This document shows, piece after piece, positions 44,681 to 55,780 of a stretch of 64,000 nt of DNA. Every line of letters starts with the position of its first letter. Position 1 is the first letter of the stretch. Source of the stretch: CAWAYR01 sp050250955 (lineage in GTDB: Bacteria; Acidobacteriota; Vicinamibacteria; Vicinamibacterales; UBA2999). A model generated the notes under the pieces. It saw only the letters and a list, made by a program, of their open reading frames with translations, ran no database searches and was not told the origin of the DNA. The DNA lies in contig JBFWNR010000004.1 of assembly GCA_050250955.1 (NCBI GenBank), forward strand, positions 592,362 through 656,361, written 5' to 3'. The translations under genes were made by a program, and so were the position numbers.

Positions 44681-45882
44681 CCCTCGCCGCCCGCCTCGGC
44701 CAGGTCGCGCCGTCGCCGACCCTCAAGGTCGCCGCCGAGGCCGATCGGCTGCGCCGCGCCGGGGTCGACGTCGTCGATCTGGGGGCCGGCGAACCGGATT
44801 TTCCCACCCCGCCGCACGTCAGCGCCGCCGCCCATGCCGCCATCGACGCCGGCTACACGAAGTACACCCCGGCGGCCGGCGGCATGGACCTGCGTGAGGC
44901 CATCTGCCATCGCTACGCCGAGGACTACGGGGTGCGGTTCGCGCCCGACGAGGTGATCGCCACCGCCGGCGGCAAGCAGGCGCTCTTCAACGCCGCCGTG
45001 GCCCTGTTCGAACCGGGTGACGAGGTGGTCACCCACGCGCCGTACTGGCCGACGATCGTCGACCAGATCCGGCTGCTCGGCGCGACGCCGGTGCTGGTCC
45101 GCACCCATCGCGAGGACGGCTTCGCCCTGGCGGCCGAGGCGATGGTCGAGCGGTTCACGCCGCGCACCAAGGCGGTGATCCTCAACTCGCCGAGCAACCC
45201 CACCGGTGGCGTCTTCACCGAGGCGATGGTCGCCGGGGTGGCCGAGGCGTGCGCCGCCCGCGGCATCTGGCTCATCGTCGATCTCTGCTACGAGCGGCTG
45301 ATCTACGACCCGGGGCCACACAACCTCGTGCGGGCGATCACCGACCGCCATCGCGAGCGCGCCGTGCTGTGCGGGTCGGCGTCCAAGGCCTACGCGATGA
45401 CCGGCTGGCGCTGCGGCTGGGCGATCGCGGCGAGGTCGTTCATCGCCGCCTGCAACACCGTGCAGGGCCACTCGACCTCCAACGTGTCGTCGATCGCGCA
45501 GAAGGCGGCGGTGGCGGCGCTGACCGGCCCGCAGGATGCCGTCACCGCGATGCGCGAGGCGTATCGGGAACGCCGCGATCGGACGCTGGAGTGGCTGACC
45601 GCCGATCCGCGGGTCGAGTGCCTGCGGCCGGGCGGGGCCTTCTACCTGTTCCCCTACGTCGCCGAGCTGCTCGCGCCGTGCGGGGTGCGCTCGACGGCGG
45701 CGCTCGCCGAGGCGCTGCTGGCCGAGGCCCGCGTCGCCCTGACCGCCGGCGAGGGCTTCGACGCTCCGGGGTTCCTCCGTCTCTCCTACGCGACCTCCCT
45801 CGACCGGTTGCGTGAAGGCGTCACCCGGCTGCAGGAGTTCGTCCGCGCCCGCGAGCGCCGCGGCACCGCCGCCGCCTCCTGA
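44677..45882 (+). CDS. class I/II PLP-dependent aminotransferase (aspartate/aromatic type)
   Basis: 401 aa. N-terminal VVDLGAGEPDFPTPPHV and YTKYTPAAGGMDLREAI, NSPSNPTGGVFTEA, and the PLP lysine in GSASKAYAMTGWRCGW identify a type I aminotransferase close to aspartate and prephenate aminotransferases. It could transaminate aspartate or finish Phe/Tyr synthesis from the pathway encoded upstream, but the specificity is not decided by these motifs. Coupled to coaD by an ATGA overlap. Confidence 0.88.
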   Translation: MTLAARLGQVAPSPTLKVAAEADRLRRAGVDVVDLGAGEPDFPTPPHVSAAAHAAIDAGYTKYTPAAGGMDLREAICHRYAEDYGVRFAPDEVIATAGGKQALFNAAVALFEPGDEVVTHAPYWPTIVDQIRLLGATPVLVRTHREDGFALAAEAMVERFTPRTKAVILNSPSNPTGGVFTEAMVAGVAEACAARGIWLIVDLCYERLIYDPGPHNLVRAITDRHRERAVLCGSASKAYAMTGWRCGWAIAARSFIAACNTVQGHSTSNVSSIAQKAAVAALTGPQDAVTAMREAYRERRDRTLEWLTADPRVECLRPGGAFYLFPYVAELLAPCGVRSTAALAEALLAEARVALTAGEGFDAPGFLRLSYATSLDRLREGVTRLQEFVRARERRGTAAAS

Positions 45883-45884
45883 CC

Positions 45885-47306
45885 GTGACCGAGTCGCTCG
45901 CCTCGCGGCTGGCGGCGATCGCCGGCGACGCCTGGGTCTCGACCGACCCGGCGGCGCGCGGGGTCTGCGGCCGTGACGCGCTGCAGCGCGGCCGTCCCGC
46001 CGACGTGGTCGTCACGCCGGCGACGACGGCCGAAGTCGCCGCCATCGCCCGCCTGTGCCACGACACCCGGACGCCGCTGGTGGTGCGCGGCGCCGGCACC
46101 GGCTACACCGGCGGGGCGGTGCCGATCCGCGGCGGCGTCGTGCTGTCGATGGCGCGGTTCGACCGCGTGCTGGACATCGACGCCGACAACCTGCTGGCGG
46201 TCGTCCAACCCAACGTCGTCACCGGCGATCTGCACCGCGCCGTCGAGGCGCGCGGGCTGTTCTACCCGCCCGACCCGGCCAGCCTGGCGCAGTGCGCCAT
46301 CGGCGGCAACGTCGCCGAGTGCGCCGGCGGGCCGCGAGCGTTCAAGTACGGCACGACGCGGCGCTACGTGCTGGCCGTCGAAGCCGTGCTGCCGACCGGC
46401 GAGATGCTGCGCACCGGTACGAGGACCGTGAAGAACGTCGCCGGCTACGCGCTCACCGATCTGCTGGTCGGCTCCGAGGGCACGCTGGCGGTGCTCACCG
46501 AGATCACCGTGCGGCTGCTGCCGCTGCCGTCCGACCGTCGCGCCCTCGCCGCCACCTACGCCACCGTCGAGGCCGCCGCCGGTGCCGTCGGCGCCCTGGT
46601 GGCGGCCGGGGTGGTGCCGGCCGTCGTCGAGCTCATCGACGGCCCGTCGCTCGATGCCGTGGCCGCGCACCTCGGGCGGCCGATGGCGCCGCCCGGCACC
46701 GCGGCGCTGCTCGTCGTCGAGCTCGACGGCCACGCTGCGGCGGTCGAGGAGGAAGCGCGCCTGGCGGCGGCGGCGTGCCGCGAGGCCGGCGCCACCGACC
46801 TGCGCGTGGCGACGGCGGCGGCGGATCGCGACCGGCTGTGGGAGGCGCGCCGGGCGCTGTCCTACGCCCTGCGCGCCGTCGCGCCGCGCAAGATCAACCA
46901 CGACCTGGTGGTGCCGCGGGGTCGCGTCCCGGCGCTCTTCGCCCTCGTCGATGCCGTGCGGCACCGCCATCGACTGCGGATCGCGTGTTTCGGTCACGCC
47001 GGCGACGGCAACATCCACGTCAACCTGCTGGTCGACCCCGCCGACACCGACGAGATGGCGCGGGCGACGGCCGCCGAGCAGGCGCTGTTCGCCGGGGTGG
47101 TCGCGCTCGGCGGATCGATTTCCGGCGAACACGGCATCGGCTTCGCCAAGGCCGCGCACCTGGGCGTGCAGCTCTCGGCGGTCGAGATCGCGCTGATGGC
47201 CCGCATCAAGCACGCCTTCGACCCGCACGGAATCCTCAACCCCGGCAAGATGTGGGAGACGACGGCCGCCGACCTCGCCGCGCTCGACGACGGCCCGGCC
47301 GGCTGA
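45885..47306 (+). CDS. FAD-linked oxidase, glycolate/D-lactate dehydrogenase GlcD-like
   Basis: 473 aa. The FAD-binding (PCMH) domain contains PLVVRGAGTGYTGGAVP, DPASLAQCAIGGNVAECAGG and YALTDLLVGSEGTLAVLTEI. The C-terminal cap domain has CFGHAGDGNIHVNLLVDP and SGEHGIGFAKA, typical of GlcD and D-lactate dehydrogenases of the FAD type. GlcE and GlcF partners are not adjacent, so it may work alone. GTG start, 2 bp after the aminotransferase. Confidence 0.87.
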   Translation: MTESLASRLAAIAGDAWVSTDPAARGVCGRDALQRGRPADVVVTPATTAEVAAIARLCHDTRTPLVVRGAGTGYTGGAVPIRGGVVLSMARFDRVLDIDADNLLAVVQPNVVTGDLHRAVEARGLFYPPDPASLAQCAIGGNVAECAGGPRAFKYGTTRRYVLAVEAVLPTGEMLRTGTRTVKNVAGYALTDLLVGSEGTLAVLTEITVRLLPLPSDRRALAATYATVEAAAGAVGALVAAGVVPAVVELIDGPSLDAVAAHLGRPMAPPGTAALLVVELDGHAAAVEEEARLAAAACREAGATDLRVATAAADRDRLWEARRALSYALRAVAPRKINHDLVVPRGRVPALFALVDAVRHRHRLRIACFGHAGDGNIHVNLLVDPADTDEMARATAAEQALFAGVVALGGSISGEHGIGFAKAAHLGVQLSAVEIALMARIKHAFDPHGILNPGKMWETTAADLAALDDGPAG

Positions 47307-47307
47307 G

Positions 47308-48978
47308 TCAGCGCCGCGTCGCCACCAGCAGGATGCGCTGGACGTCGCGGGTCGGGTCGGGCCAGAGCAGTGAGCGCAGCCGCAGGCCACCTTCGTTGAA
47401 GTAGGCGAACTCGCCGAGACGGGCCGGCGGCGGCGTGCCGGCGGCCTCGACCCGGGCGAGGACGTCGGCGGGCACCACGACCAGCGCGCGGCCGTCCTGC
47501 CGCAGGAACGCGTCGAGCTGCGTGTCGTCGATGAGGTCGAGCTGACGCACGCCGGTGTAGAAGACCAGGTTGCGGACGAAGGCCCGCGACACGCCGACCG
47601 GTTCGTCGCCGCGGCGCGCGGCCAGGACGGCGCGGGCCACCTGGCGGACGCTTTCGTCGCTGCCGCCTCCGAGGGTGCCGATCATCACCGCCGGCATCGC
47701 CACCGCCGTGGCGGCCGCCAGCACCCACGGCACGGCCCGCCAGCGCGACGACCACGCGGTGAGGACGACGGCGAGGCCACCGCCGCCGGCTGCCATCGCC
47801 GCCACCGCGGTCTGCCAGGCCGGTACGCCCACGAACAGCGGCTGCGCCCGCCAGACCAGCCCGCCGACCGCCGCCAGGATCGCGCCGCTGCCGAGTGCCG
47901 CCGCCTGCAGCAGGCGATCGGGCGCCTGGCGATACAGGCCGCCGTCCAGACCACGGCGCGCCCGCGTGCGCTCGACGATGCCGTGGGCCAGCAGCAGGGC
48001 CAGCGGCGGCAGCAGCGGCAGGACGTAACGCGGCTGCTTGCCGACCGAGAGCGACAGCAGCACCAGCGGCGCCCCCACCCACAAGGCCAGCCGGGTCTCG
48101 AGGCTGCCGGTGCCGCCGCGGCCGGTGACGACCTGCCTGGCGGCGCCGGCCCCGAGCAGCAGGAACGGCGCCCACGGCACCAGCCCGCCGACGATGACCG
48201 GTCCGTAGTACCACCACGGCCGCGGCTCGTTGAAGCGATCGGTGGCGAACCGCTCGAGGTTGTCGCCGATGAAGAAGCCGCTCAGGTACTCGGTGCCGTG
48301 GCGCCACCACATCGCCGTGTACCACGGCGCGGCGATGACGACGAAGGCGGCGACGGCCACCGCCACGTCGGCCGGGCGCAGTCGCGAGGCGCGGCGCTCG
48401 ATGGCGACGATCGGCGCGACGACCAGGGCCGGGATCACCACCGCCAGCGGCCCCTTGGTGAGGAAACCGAGGGCGGCGGCAACGGCGGCGCCGAGCAGCC
48501 AGCGCCGCGGCCTTGGCACGCGGTCGCCGACGGCGATGAGCGCGGCGGCGATGGTCGCGGTGATGCAGAGTGCCAGCGGCAGGTCGGGCAGGGCCATGCG
48601 GCCGAGGGCGACGTAGCCGAAGCTGGTGGCGACGATCGCTCCGGCGACCAGCGCCGTGTCGTCGTCGTACCAGCGGCGGGCGAGCCCGGCCGTGACGAAG
48701 ACCAGCGCCAGACCCGACAGCGCCGCCCACAGCCGGGCGGCACCCGGTCCGGCGCCGGCGACCGCGAAGGTGGCCGCCGTCAGCCAGTAGTAGAGCACCG
48801 GCTTCTGGAAGCGCGGCTCGTAGTTGTAGGCCGGCGTGAGCCAGTCGCCCGACTCCACCATCTCGCGGGCGGATTCGGCGTAGAACGCCTCGTCCGAGTC
48901 GGTGAGCGCCGGCGCGCCGAGGCCGGCGAAGAAGGTCAGGGCCGCGAGCACGACCAGCGGGGCGAGCGACCGTCGCAC
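47308..48978 (-). CDS. membrane glycosyltransferase of the ArnT/PMT (GT39/83) type
   Basis: 556 aa, about eleven hydrophobic helices. The first periplasmic loop has PALTDSDEAFYAESAREMVE with the acidic D-x-D/E-like motif of GT-C enzymes, then YEPRFQKPVLYYWLTAATF and RMALPDLPLALC. FLTKGPLAVVIPALV and KQPRYVLPLLPPLALLLAH are typical of ArnT-like proteins that move a sugar from a polyprenyl-phosphate donor to an envelope acceptor. Acceptor unknown. GTG 48978 with TACAAT 7 nt upstream. It ends 1 bp from glcD in convergent orientation. Confidence 0.86.
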   Translation of the reverse strand: MRRSLAPLVVLAALTFFAGLGAPALTDSDEAFYAESAREMVESGDWLTPAYNYEPRFQKPVLYYWLTAATFAVAGAGPGAARLWAALSGLALVFVTAGLARRWYDDDTALVAGAIVATSFGYVALGRMALPDLPLALCITATIAAALIAVGDRVPRPRRWLLGAAVAAALGFLTKGPLAVVIPALVVAPIVAIERRASRLRPADVAVAVAAFVVIAAPWYTAMWWRHGTEYLSGFFIGDNLERFATDRFNEPRPWWYYGPVIVGGLVPWAPFLLLGAGAARQVVTGRGGTGSLETRLALWVGAPLVLLSLSVGKQPRYVLPLLPPLALLLAHGIVERTRARRGLDGGLYRQAPDRLLQAAALGSGAILAAVGGLVWRAQPLFVGVPAWQTAVAAMAAGGGGLAVVLTAWSSRWRAVPWVLAAATAVAMPAVMIGTLGGGSDESVRQVARAVLAARRGDEPVGVSRAFVRNLVFYTGVRQLDLIDDTQLDAFLRQDGRALVVVPADVLARVEAAGTPPPARLGEFAYFNEGGLRLRSLLWPDPTRDVQRILLVATRR

Positions 48979-48985
48979 GTCCCCG

Positions 48986-48991
48986 ATTGTA
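48986..48991 (-). promoter_or_regulatory. candidate near-leaderless -10 element of the glycosyltransferase gene
   Basis: TACAAT, 7 nt before GTG 48978 on the minus strand. Confidence 0.4.
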
Positions 48992-49047
48992 GAGCCCTCT
49001 CGCAAACGGCGGACGGCATTCGTGACCGGGGCGCGCGGCCCGGCCGC

Positions 49048-49053
49048 TATACT
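49048..49053 (+). promoter_or_regulatory. candidate leaderless -10 element of the CDGSH gene
   Basis: TATACT with a 6-nt gap to ATG 49060; no good -35. Confidence 0.5.
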
Positions 49054-49059
49054 CGGGAC

Positions 49060-49290
49060 ATGGCCACGATCAAGGTTCGGCAGAACGGCTCGCTGCTCGT
49101 CGAGGGCGACGACGTGACGCTCATCGACTGGAACGGCAACGAGTACGCGCTGCCGAAGCGGCCCTTCGCGCTGTGCCGGTGCGGCGGCTCGACCCGCAAG
49201 CCGTTCTGCGACGGCACCCACAGCCGGCTGGGGTTCGCCGCCGCCGAAGCGGCGATCGGCCCGGCGGCCGCTGACAAGCCGGCGCGCTAG
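49060..49290 (+). CDS. CDGSH iron-sulfur domain protein
   Basis: 76 aa. The 2Fe-2S motif C-x-C-x2-(S/T)-x3-P-x-C-D-G-(S/A/T)-H is complete as CRCGGSTRKPFCDGTH (three Cys and one His ligand). The N-terminal ~35 residues (IKVRQNGSLLVEGDDVTLID) form the short beta-rich half found in single-CDGSH bacterial proteins. Role probably redox or Fe-S related; unproven. Monocistronic, between two minus-strand units. Confidence 0.9.
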   Translation: MATIKVRQNGSLLVEGDDVTLIDWNGNEYALPKRPFALCRCGGSTRKPFCDGTHSRLGFAAAEAAIGPAAADKPAR

Positions 49291-49312
49291 GCGGCCGCGG
49301 CGGCCGCCGTCA

Positions 49313-51913
<2,601 letters not shown>

Positions 51914-51947
51914 CGTCGGTCCTTCCTCGTCGTTCCGCCGGGCCGCG

Positions 51948-52853
51948 TCACGAGCGGCCCTCGTCCAATGTCCGCAGCGCCTCGAAATGCTCCCGCGCCT
52001 CGGCCGACAGCGTCGTCGGGATGCGCACGTCGAGGACCACGTAGAGATCCCCGCGATCGTCGGGCGCCCCCGGCGCCGGCAGCCCGTGCCCCTTCACCCG
52101 CAGGCGCTGGTTCGGCTGCGTGCCGGCCGGCACCTTCATGGCCAGCCGGCTGCCGGCCAGGGTCGTCACGTCGACGGTCCCGCCGAGCACCGCCGTCGCC
52201 AGCGGCACCGCGACGCGGGTGGTCAGATCCCGTCCGTGGCGTTCGAAGCGGGGATGCGGCTTGAGCCGCACCCGCAGATTCAGGTCCCCGGCCGTCAGGC
52301 GCGAGCCGTCGCTGATCCCGGCCGGGATGCGCACTTCGAGCGTCCGGCCGTCGCCCGGCACGGTCACCCGTTCGACCCGGCCACCCAGGGCCGCCTCGAG
52401 GTCGAGGGCGATGTCGTACTCGACCTCCGCGCGGCGCGGCCGCCCGCGGCCGCCCCGCGTCCGGGTGCCGGCACCGGCCTGGCCGCCGAAGAACGCGTTG
52501 AAGAAGTCGGAGAAGGGACTGCCGCCGCCCCCGAACATCTCCTCCATTTCCTCGGGCGTCATCGTGCGATAGCTGGCGCCGCCCGGACCACCCCACGCCG
52601 CGCCCGGCGCGGCGCCGGCCTGCTCGTACTGCCGCCAGTTGGCGCCGAGCTCGTCGTACTTCTTCCGCGTCTCGGGGTTGCCGAGCACCTCGTAGGCCTC
52701 GTTGACCTCCTTGAAGGTGGCCTCGGCCGCGCGGTCGCCGGGGTTGACGTCGGGATGGTGCTTGCGCGCCAGCCGGCGGAACGCCTGCTTGATCTCCTTG
52801 GCCGACGCCGTCTTGGCGACGCCGAGGGTCTTGTAGTAGTCGCGGAACTCCAT
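51948..52853 (-). CDS. cbpA: DnaJ-family co-chaperone (CbpA type)
   Basis: 301 aa. The J domain lies at residues 4-70 (YYKTLGVAKTASAKEIKQAF, HPD at the turn in HHPDVNPGD). The following Gly/Phe-rich region is EEMFGGGGSPFSDFFNAFFGG. The C-terminal substrate-binding domains I and II follow directly, with no zinc finger, as in CbpA. Stimulates DnaK. It begins 1 bp after hspR, consistent with a heat-shock operon. Confidence 0.93.
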   Translation of the reverse strand: MEFRDYYKTLGVAKTASAKEIKQAFRRLARKHHPDVNPGDRAAEATFKEVNEAYEVLGNPETRKKYDELGANWRQYEQAGAAPGAAWGGPGGASYRTMTPEEMEEMFGGGGSPFSDFFNAFFGGQAGAGTRTRGGRGRPRRAEVEYDIALDLEAALGGRVERVTVPGDGRTLEVRIPAGISDGSRLTAGDLNLRVRLKPHPRFERHGRDLTTRVAVPLATAVLGGTVDVTTLAGSRLAMKVPAGTQPNQRLRVKGHGLPAPGAPDDRGDLYVVLDVRIPTTLSAEAREHFEALRTLDEGRS

Positions 52854-52854
52854 G

Positions 52855-53196
52855 TCAGAGACCGACCACGCCCTTCAGGCGCTGGACTTCGCGAACCAGG
52901 CGCCGGCGGCTGTCGGCGCTGCCGAACGCCGGGTCGTCGAGCAGCGGCTCCAGGCGCTGCAGCCCCTCGGCCACGGCCAGCAGCCGCTGCACGCCGGCGA
53001 GGTTCACGCCGGCGTCCTCGACCAGTTCCTTGATCAGCCGCAGGCGGGCGATCTCCTCGGCGGAGTAGAGCCGCATGCTGCCGATGCTGCGCTCCGGCTG
53101 CACCAGCCCCAGCCGCTCGTACTTCCGCAGCGTCTGCGGGTGCATGCTGAGCATGCGGGCCGCGACGCTGATGAAGATCAGATCTCGACTTGACAC
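52855..53196 (-). CDS. hspR: MerR-family heat-shock repressor HspR
   Basis: 113 aa. The N-terminal MerR-type winged helix reads FISVAARMLSMHPQTLRKYE and RLGLVQPERSIGSMRLYS, the HspR pattern rather than a metal or drug sensor (no C-terminal cysteines). EEIARLRLIKELVEDAGVNL is the helix after the wing. Its gene lies directly ahead of cbpA and clpB, the classic HspR regulon. GTG 53196 is chosen: it gives the conserved N-terminus and sits 6 nt after a TACACT box. Two inverted repeats overlap the promoter. Confidence 0.93.
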   Translation of the reverse strand: MSSRDLIFISVAARMLSMHPQTLRKYERLGLVQPERSIGSMRLYSAEEIARLRLIKELVEDAGVNLAGVQRLLAVAEGLQRLEPLLDDPAFGSADSRRRLVREVQRLKGVVGL

Positions 53197-53205
53197 ACAT
53201 CAAGT
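53188..53205. promoter_or_regulatory. candidate HspR operator 2 (HAIR-like)
   Basis: ACTTGA-N6-TCAAGT, perfect 6-bp arms, overlapping the -10 box and the hspR start codon. The CTTGA/TCAAG half-sites match the HAIR core. Confidence 0.6.
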
Positions 53206-53231
53206 GTAGGCATTGACACGATTCGTGTCAA
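53203..53231 (-). promoter_or_regulatory. hspR-cbpA-clpB promoter
   Basis: On the minus strand perfect TTGACA (53231-53226), 17-nt spacer, TACACT (53208-53203), then 6 nt to GTG 53196. It is the strongest promoter-like sequence in the window and predicts a leaderless mRNA. Confidence 0.75.
53213..53231. promoter_or_regulatory. candidate HspR operator 1
   Basis: Perfect 9-bp inverted repeat with a one-base centre: TTGACACGA-T-TCGTGTCAA. It covers the -35 of the hspR promoter. The arms resemble, but are not identical to, the HAIR element CTTGAGT-N7-ACTCAAG known from Streptomyces. Confidence 0.65.
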
Positions 53232-53274
53232 CACGGACACCGGGCGCCGATTCCGGCCCCGCCACGCCGTCGGC

Positions 53275-53280
53275 TACCAT
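53275..53280 (+). promoter_or_regulatory. candidate -10 element of the SGNH/MBOAT operon
   Basis: TACCAT, 8 nt before GTG 53289. Confidence 0.35.
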
Positions 53281-53288
53281 GCGGAGAC

Positions 53289-54311
53289 GTGATCGTCCGC
53301 ACCTCGACGCCGCCGGGCGCGCTGCAGCCGGTCTGGCTGTACGCCGCGGTCCTCGTCGGCGCCATCGCCATCACCGACGCGGCCCGGGCCTGGGTGCCGG
53401 CGCTGCAGGGCCTGACCCAGCTGGTGGCGGCGGCCGAGCGCCCGCCCGACGACGACCACTACCTGGCCAACGACAGCGGCGGGCAGATCGACCACCACGT
53501 CCTGTGGTTCGGGCTCGACGCCGAGGTGACGCGCCGCCTGCGCGCCGCCGAGGTCCTCTTCGTCGGCAACTCGCGCCTGATGTTCGCGCTGCGCCCGGCC
53601 CTGCTGCGGCCCTTCTTCGCCGACCTCGGCGTCCCGTACTACGTCATGGGCTTCGGCCATCGCGAGGCCGACCGGTTCCCGCTCGAGATGATCCGACGCT
53701 ACGACCTGCGGCCGCGGCTGGTCGTGGTCAACGCCGACGGCTTCTTCGGCGGCGGGCTCAGCCCCTGGGCCGAGGTCGTCAACCGCGACACCCCGTTTGC
53801 GGCCCGCAAGTTCCAGTGGGAGTCGGAAGTGGCGCACGAGGTGCGGCGGTACGTCCACCGGGTGGTGCCGAACTGGTTCCGCCTGTTCGGGGCGCCCGGC
53901 CTGGGGCTGCGCCGCGGCTTCATCGCCTACCGATCGCGGCGGGACGGGACGTGGGCGATCTCGCCGTGGCCGGAAGGCACTCAGGGCTTTGCCGACGGGT
54001 CGCTCGACGGCCCGGAGCTCGGCCGCGGCGAGATCGCCGCCGCCCGCGCCTTCAAGGCCGAACTCGACCGGCGCGGGGCCCGGATGGTGATCACCCGGGT
54101 GCCGTCGCCCGAGCCGATGCCCGGCGCCGGGCCGGCCCGCTTCGCCGAGCTGCTCGAGGTGCCGCTGGCGCTCGCCACGGTGCCCGGGCTGACCACCGCC
54201 GACAACAGCCACCTCAGCGAGGGCAGCGCCCACGACTGGACGCGGGCCCTGCTCGGCACCCTGGAGCCGCTCGTCCGTGACGCCGGGACCTCGTCCCGGC
54301 CCAGCCCGTGA
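53289..54311 (+). CDS. membrane-anchored SGNH-like acyltransferase partner
   Basis: 340 aa. One N-terminal transmembrane helix (residues ~15-35). The rest is extracytoplasmic with SGNH hydrolase-like marks: Ser95 in FVGNSRLMF and a D-x-x-H pair Asp305/His308 (ADNSHLSE). Proteins of this layout, such as DltD or AlgJ/AlgX types, complete acyl transfer started by an MBOAT enzyme. That is exactly the next gene, overlapping by GTGA. The polymer being acylated is not encoded nearby. Confidence 0.72.
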   Translation: MIVRTSTPPGALQPVWLYAAVLVGAIAITDAARAWVPALQGLTQLVAAAERPPDDDHYLANDSGGQIDHHVLWFGLDAEVTRRLRAAEVLFVGNSRLMFALRPALLRPFFADLGVPYYVMGFGHREADRFPLEMIRRYDLRPRLVVVNADGFFGGGLSPWAEVVNRDTPFAARKFQWESEVAHEVRRYVHRVVPNWFRLFGAPGLGLRRGFIAYRSRRDGTWAISPWPEGTQGFADGSLDGPELGRGEIAAARAFKAELDRRGARMVITRVPSPEPMPGAGPARFAELLEVPLALATVPGLTTADNSHLSEGSAHDWTRALLGTLEPLVRDAGTSSRPSP

Positions 54312-55723
54312 ACTTCGTCTCCTGGGCCTTCGTCGGCCTCTTCGCCGTTGCGTTCGCCGCCCGTCTGACCATCGGCCGTCGGGCCGTCGAACCGGCCTAT
54401 TTCGCGGTGCTCATCGCCACCAGCCTGGTGTTCTACGGCTGGCACGTGCCGGCCTACGTGTCGATCCTGGTGGCGACGGCCGGGCTCGACTACGGGGTGG
54501 CGCGGGCGATCGCCGCCCGGCCGGCCGGCGATCGGCGCCGCCGCTGGTGGCTGGTCCTGTCGCTGGCCGGCAACCTCGGCGTGCTCGGCTTCTTCAAGTA
54601 CGGCAACTTCGCCTCACGGGCCGTCGAGGACCTGGCGACGCTGGCCGGCGGCGGACTGCGACTGCCGGAGCTGGCGCTGGTGCTGCCGATGGGCATCAGC
54701 TTCTACACCTTCCAGACGCTGTCCTACACCATCGACGTCTACCGCGGGCAGCTGACGCCGGTCCGCGGCTTCGCCCGCTTCTTCCTGTTCGTCGGCTTCT
54801 TCCCCCAGCTGGTCGCCGGGCCGATCGTCCGCGCCCGCGAGTTCCTCCCGCAGATCGATCGGCCGCGGCGGCTGCGGCGCGCCGTGGTGCTCGAAGGGCT
54901 GTGGCTGCTGATCGCCGGTTTCTTCCTCAAGATGGTCTGCGCCGACAACCTTGCCGCCTACGTCGACGAACACTGGGCGCGGGCGGCGGCGCCGGGCAGC
55001 GGCGCGCCGTTCGCCTGGTGGCTCGGCCTGATGTTCTCGGGGCAGATCTTCGCCGACTTCTGCGGCTACTCGACGATCGCCCGCGGGCTGGGCTACCTGC
55101 TCGGCTTCCGTTTCCCGGCCAACTTCGACGCGCCCTACGTCGCCGGGACGTTCAAGAACTTCTGGGAGCGCTGGCACATGACCCTGTCGCGCTGGCTGCG
55201 CGACTACCTCTACGTGTCGCTCGGCGGCAATCGCGGCTCGCGCCTGCGCACCTCGGTCAACCTGCTGGCGGTCATGCTGCTCGGCGGGCTGTGGCACGGC
55301 GCCGCCTACACCTTCATCGTCTGGGGCGCCATCCACGGCCTGTGCCTGGTCGTCGAGCGGGCCGCCGGTCTGCACCGCGACGTCCCGGGCCGCCCGACGG
55401 CGGTGCGGCTGGCCTGGGCGGTCGTCGTCCAGGCGATGGTGCTGGTCGCCTGGGTGTTCTTCCGCAGCGAGTCGATCGGCGCCGCGGTCGGCTTCGTCGG
55501 CAACATGGTCGCCGGGCCGTGGCTGGCGCCGCCGCCGTGGACGCTGGCCGCGGCCGGCTTCCTCGCCCCGCTGATGGCGATGCACGCCTGGACGTGGCTG
55601 CACGAGCGCGGCCGCGTCGGGCCGCTGACCGCCAACGGCAAGGCGCTGCTCGCCGCGGCGATGACCTACGGCATCGTCACCATGTACGCCGGCACCAGCG
55701 ACTTCATCTACTTCCAGTTCTGA
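54308..55723 (+). CDS. MBOAT family O-acyltransferase (AlgI/DltB-like)
   Basis: 471 aa with about ten transmembrane helices. Family motifs: LPMGISFYTFQTLSYTIDVY, FPQLVAGPIVRA, FWERWHMTLSRWLRDYLYV (His290) and LLGGLWHGAAYTF (His330, invariant catalytic His). It would move an acyl group, commonly acetyl, across the inner membrane to an envelope polysaccharide, with the SGNH protein encoded just upstream. GTG 54308. A GCCGGGAC-CTC-GTCCCGGC hairpin lies just before the start, inside the upstream gene. Confidence 0.92.
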   Translation: MNFVSWAFVGLFAVAFAARLTIGRRAVEPAYFAVLIATSLVFYGWHVPAYVSILVATAGLDYGVARAIAARPAGDRRRRWWLVLSLAGNLGVLGFFKYGNFASRAVEDLATLAGGGLRLPELALVLPMGISFYTFQTLSYTIDVYRGQLTPVRGFARFFLFVGFFPQLVAGPIVRAREFLPQIDRPRRLRRAVVLEGLWLLIAGFFLKMVCADNLAAYVDEHWARAAAPGSGAPFAWWLGLMFSGQIFADFCGYSTIARGLGYLLGFRFPANFDAPYVAGTFKNFWERWHMTLSRWLRDYLYVSLGGNRGSRLRTSVNLLAVMLLGGLWHGAAYTFIVWGAIHGLCLVVERAAGLHRDVPGRPTAVRLAWAVVVQAMVLVAWVFFRSESIGAAVGFVGNMVAGPWLAPPPWTLAAAGFLAPLMAMHAWTWLHERGRVGPLTANGKALLAAAMTYGIVTMYAGTSDFIYFQF

Positions 55724-55740
55724 ACCATTCCACCTCTGGC

Positions 55741-55770
55741 GTGACATTCGGGACGCCGGCCGTACATACT
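55741..55770 (+). promoter_or_regulatory. candidate promoter of the TerC-family gene
   Basis: GTGACA (55741-55746), 18-nt spacer, CATACT (55765-55770), 10 nt before GTG 55781. Confidence 0.4.
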
Positions 55771-55780
55771 GGGCGGGCAC

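Noticed and set aside
53197..53203. An alternative ATG at 53203-53201 in another frame as the start of the MerR gene.
   Set aside because: That frame reads Arg/Gly-rich sequence without the MerR helix-turn-helix; the GTG at 53196 gives the conserved protein and fits the promoter.
54282..54300. GCCGGGAC-CTC-GTCCCGGC as an intrinsic terminator.
   Set aside because: It lies inside the SGNH gene, has no T-tract, and the next gene overlaps by 4 bases, so termination there would be self-defeating. A role in translation coupling is possible.
55724..55780. A yybP-ykoY manganese riboswitch before the TerC-family gene.
   Set aside because: The gap is only 57 bp and already holds a plausible promoter; no room for the aptamer.
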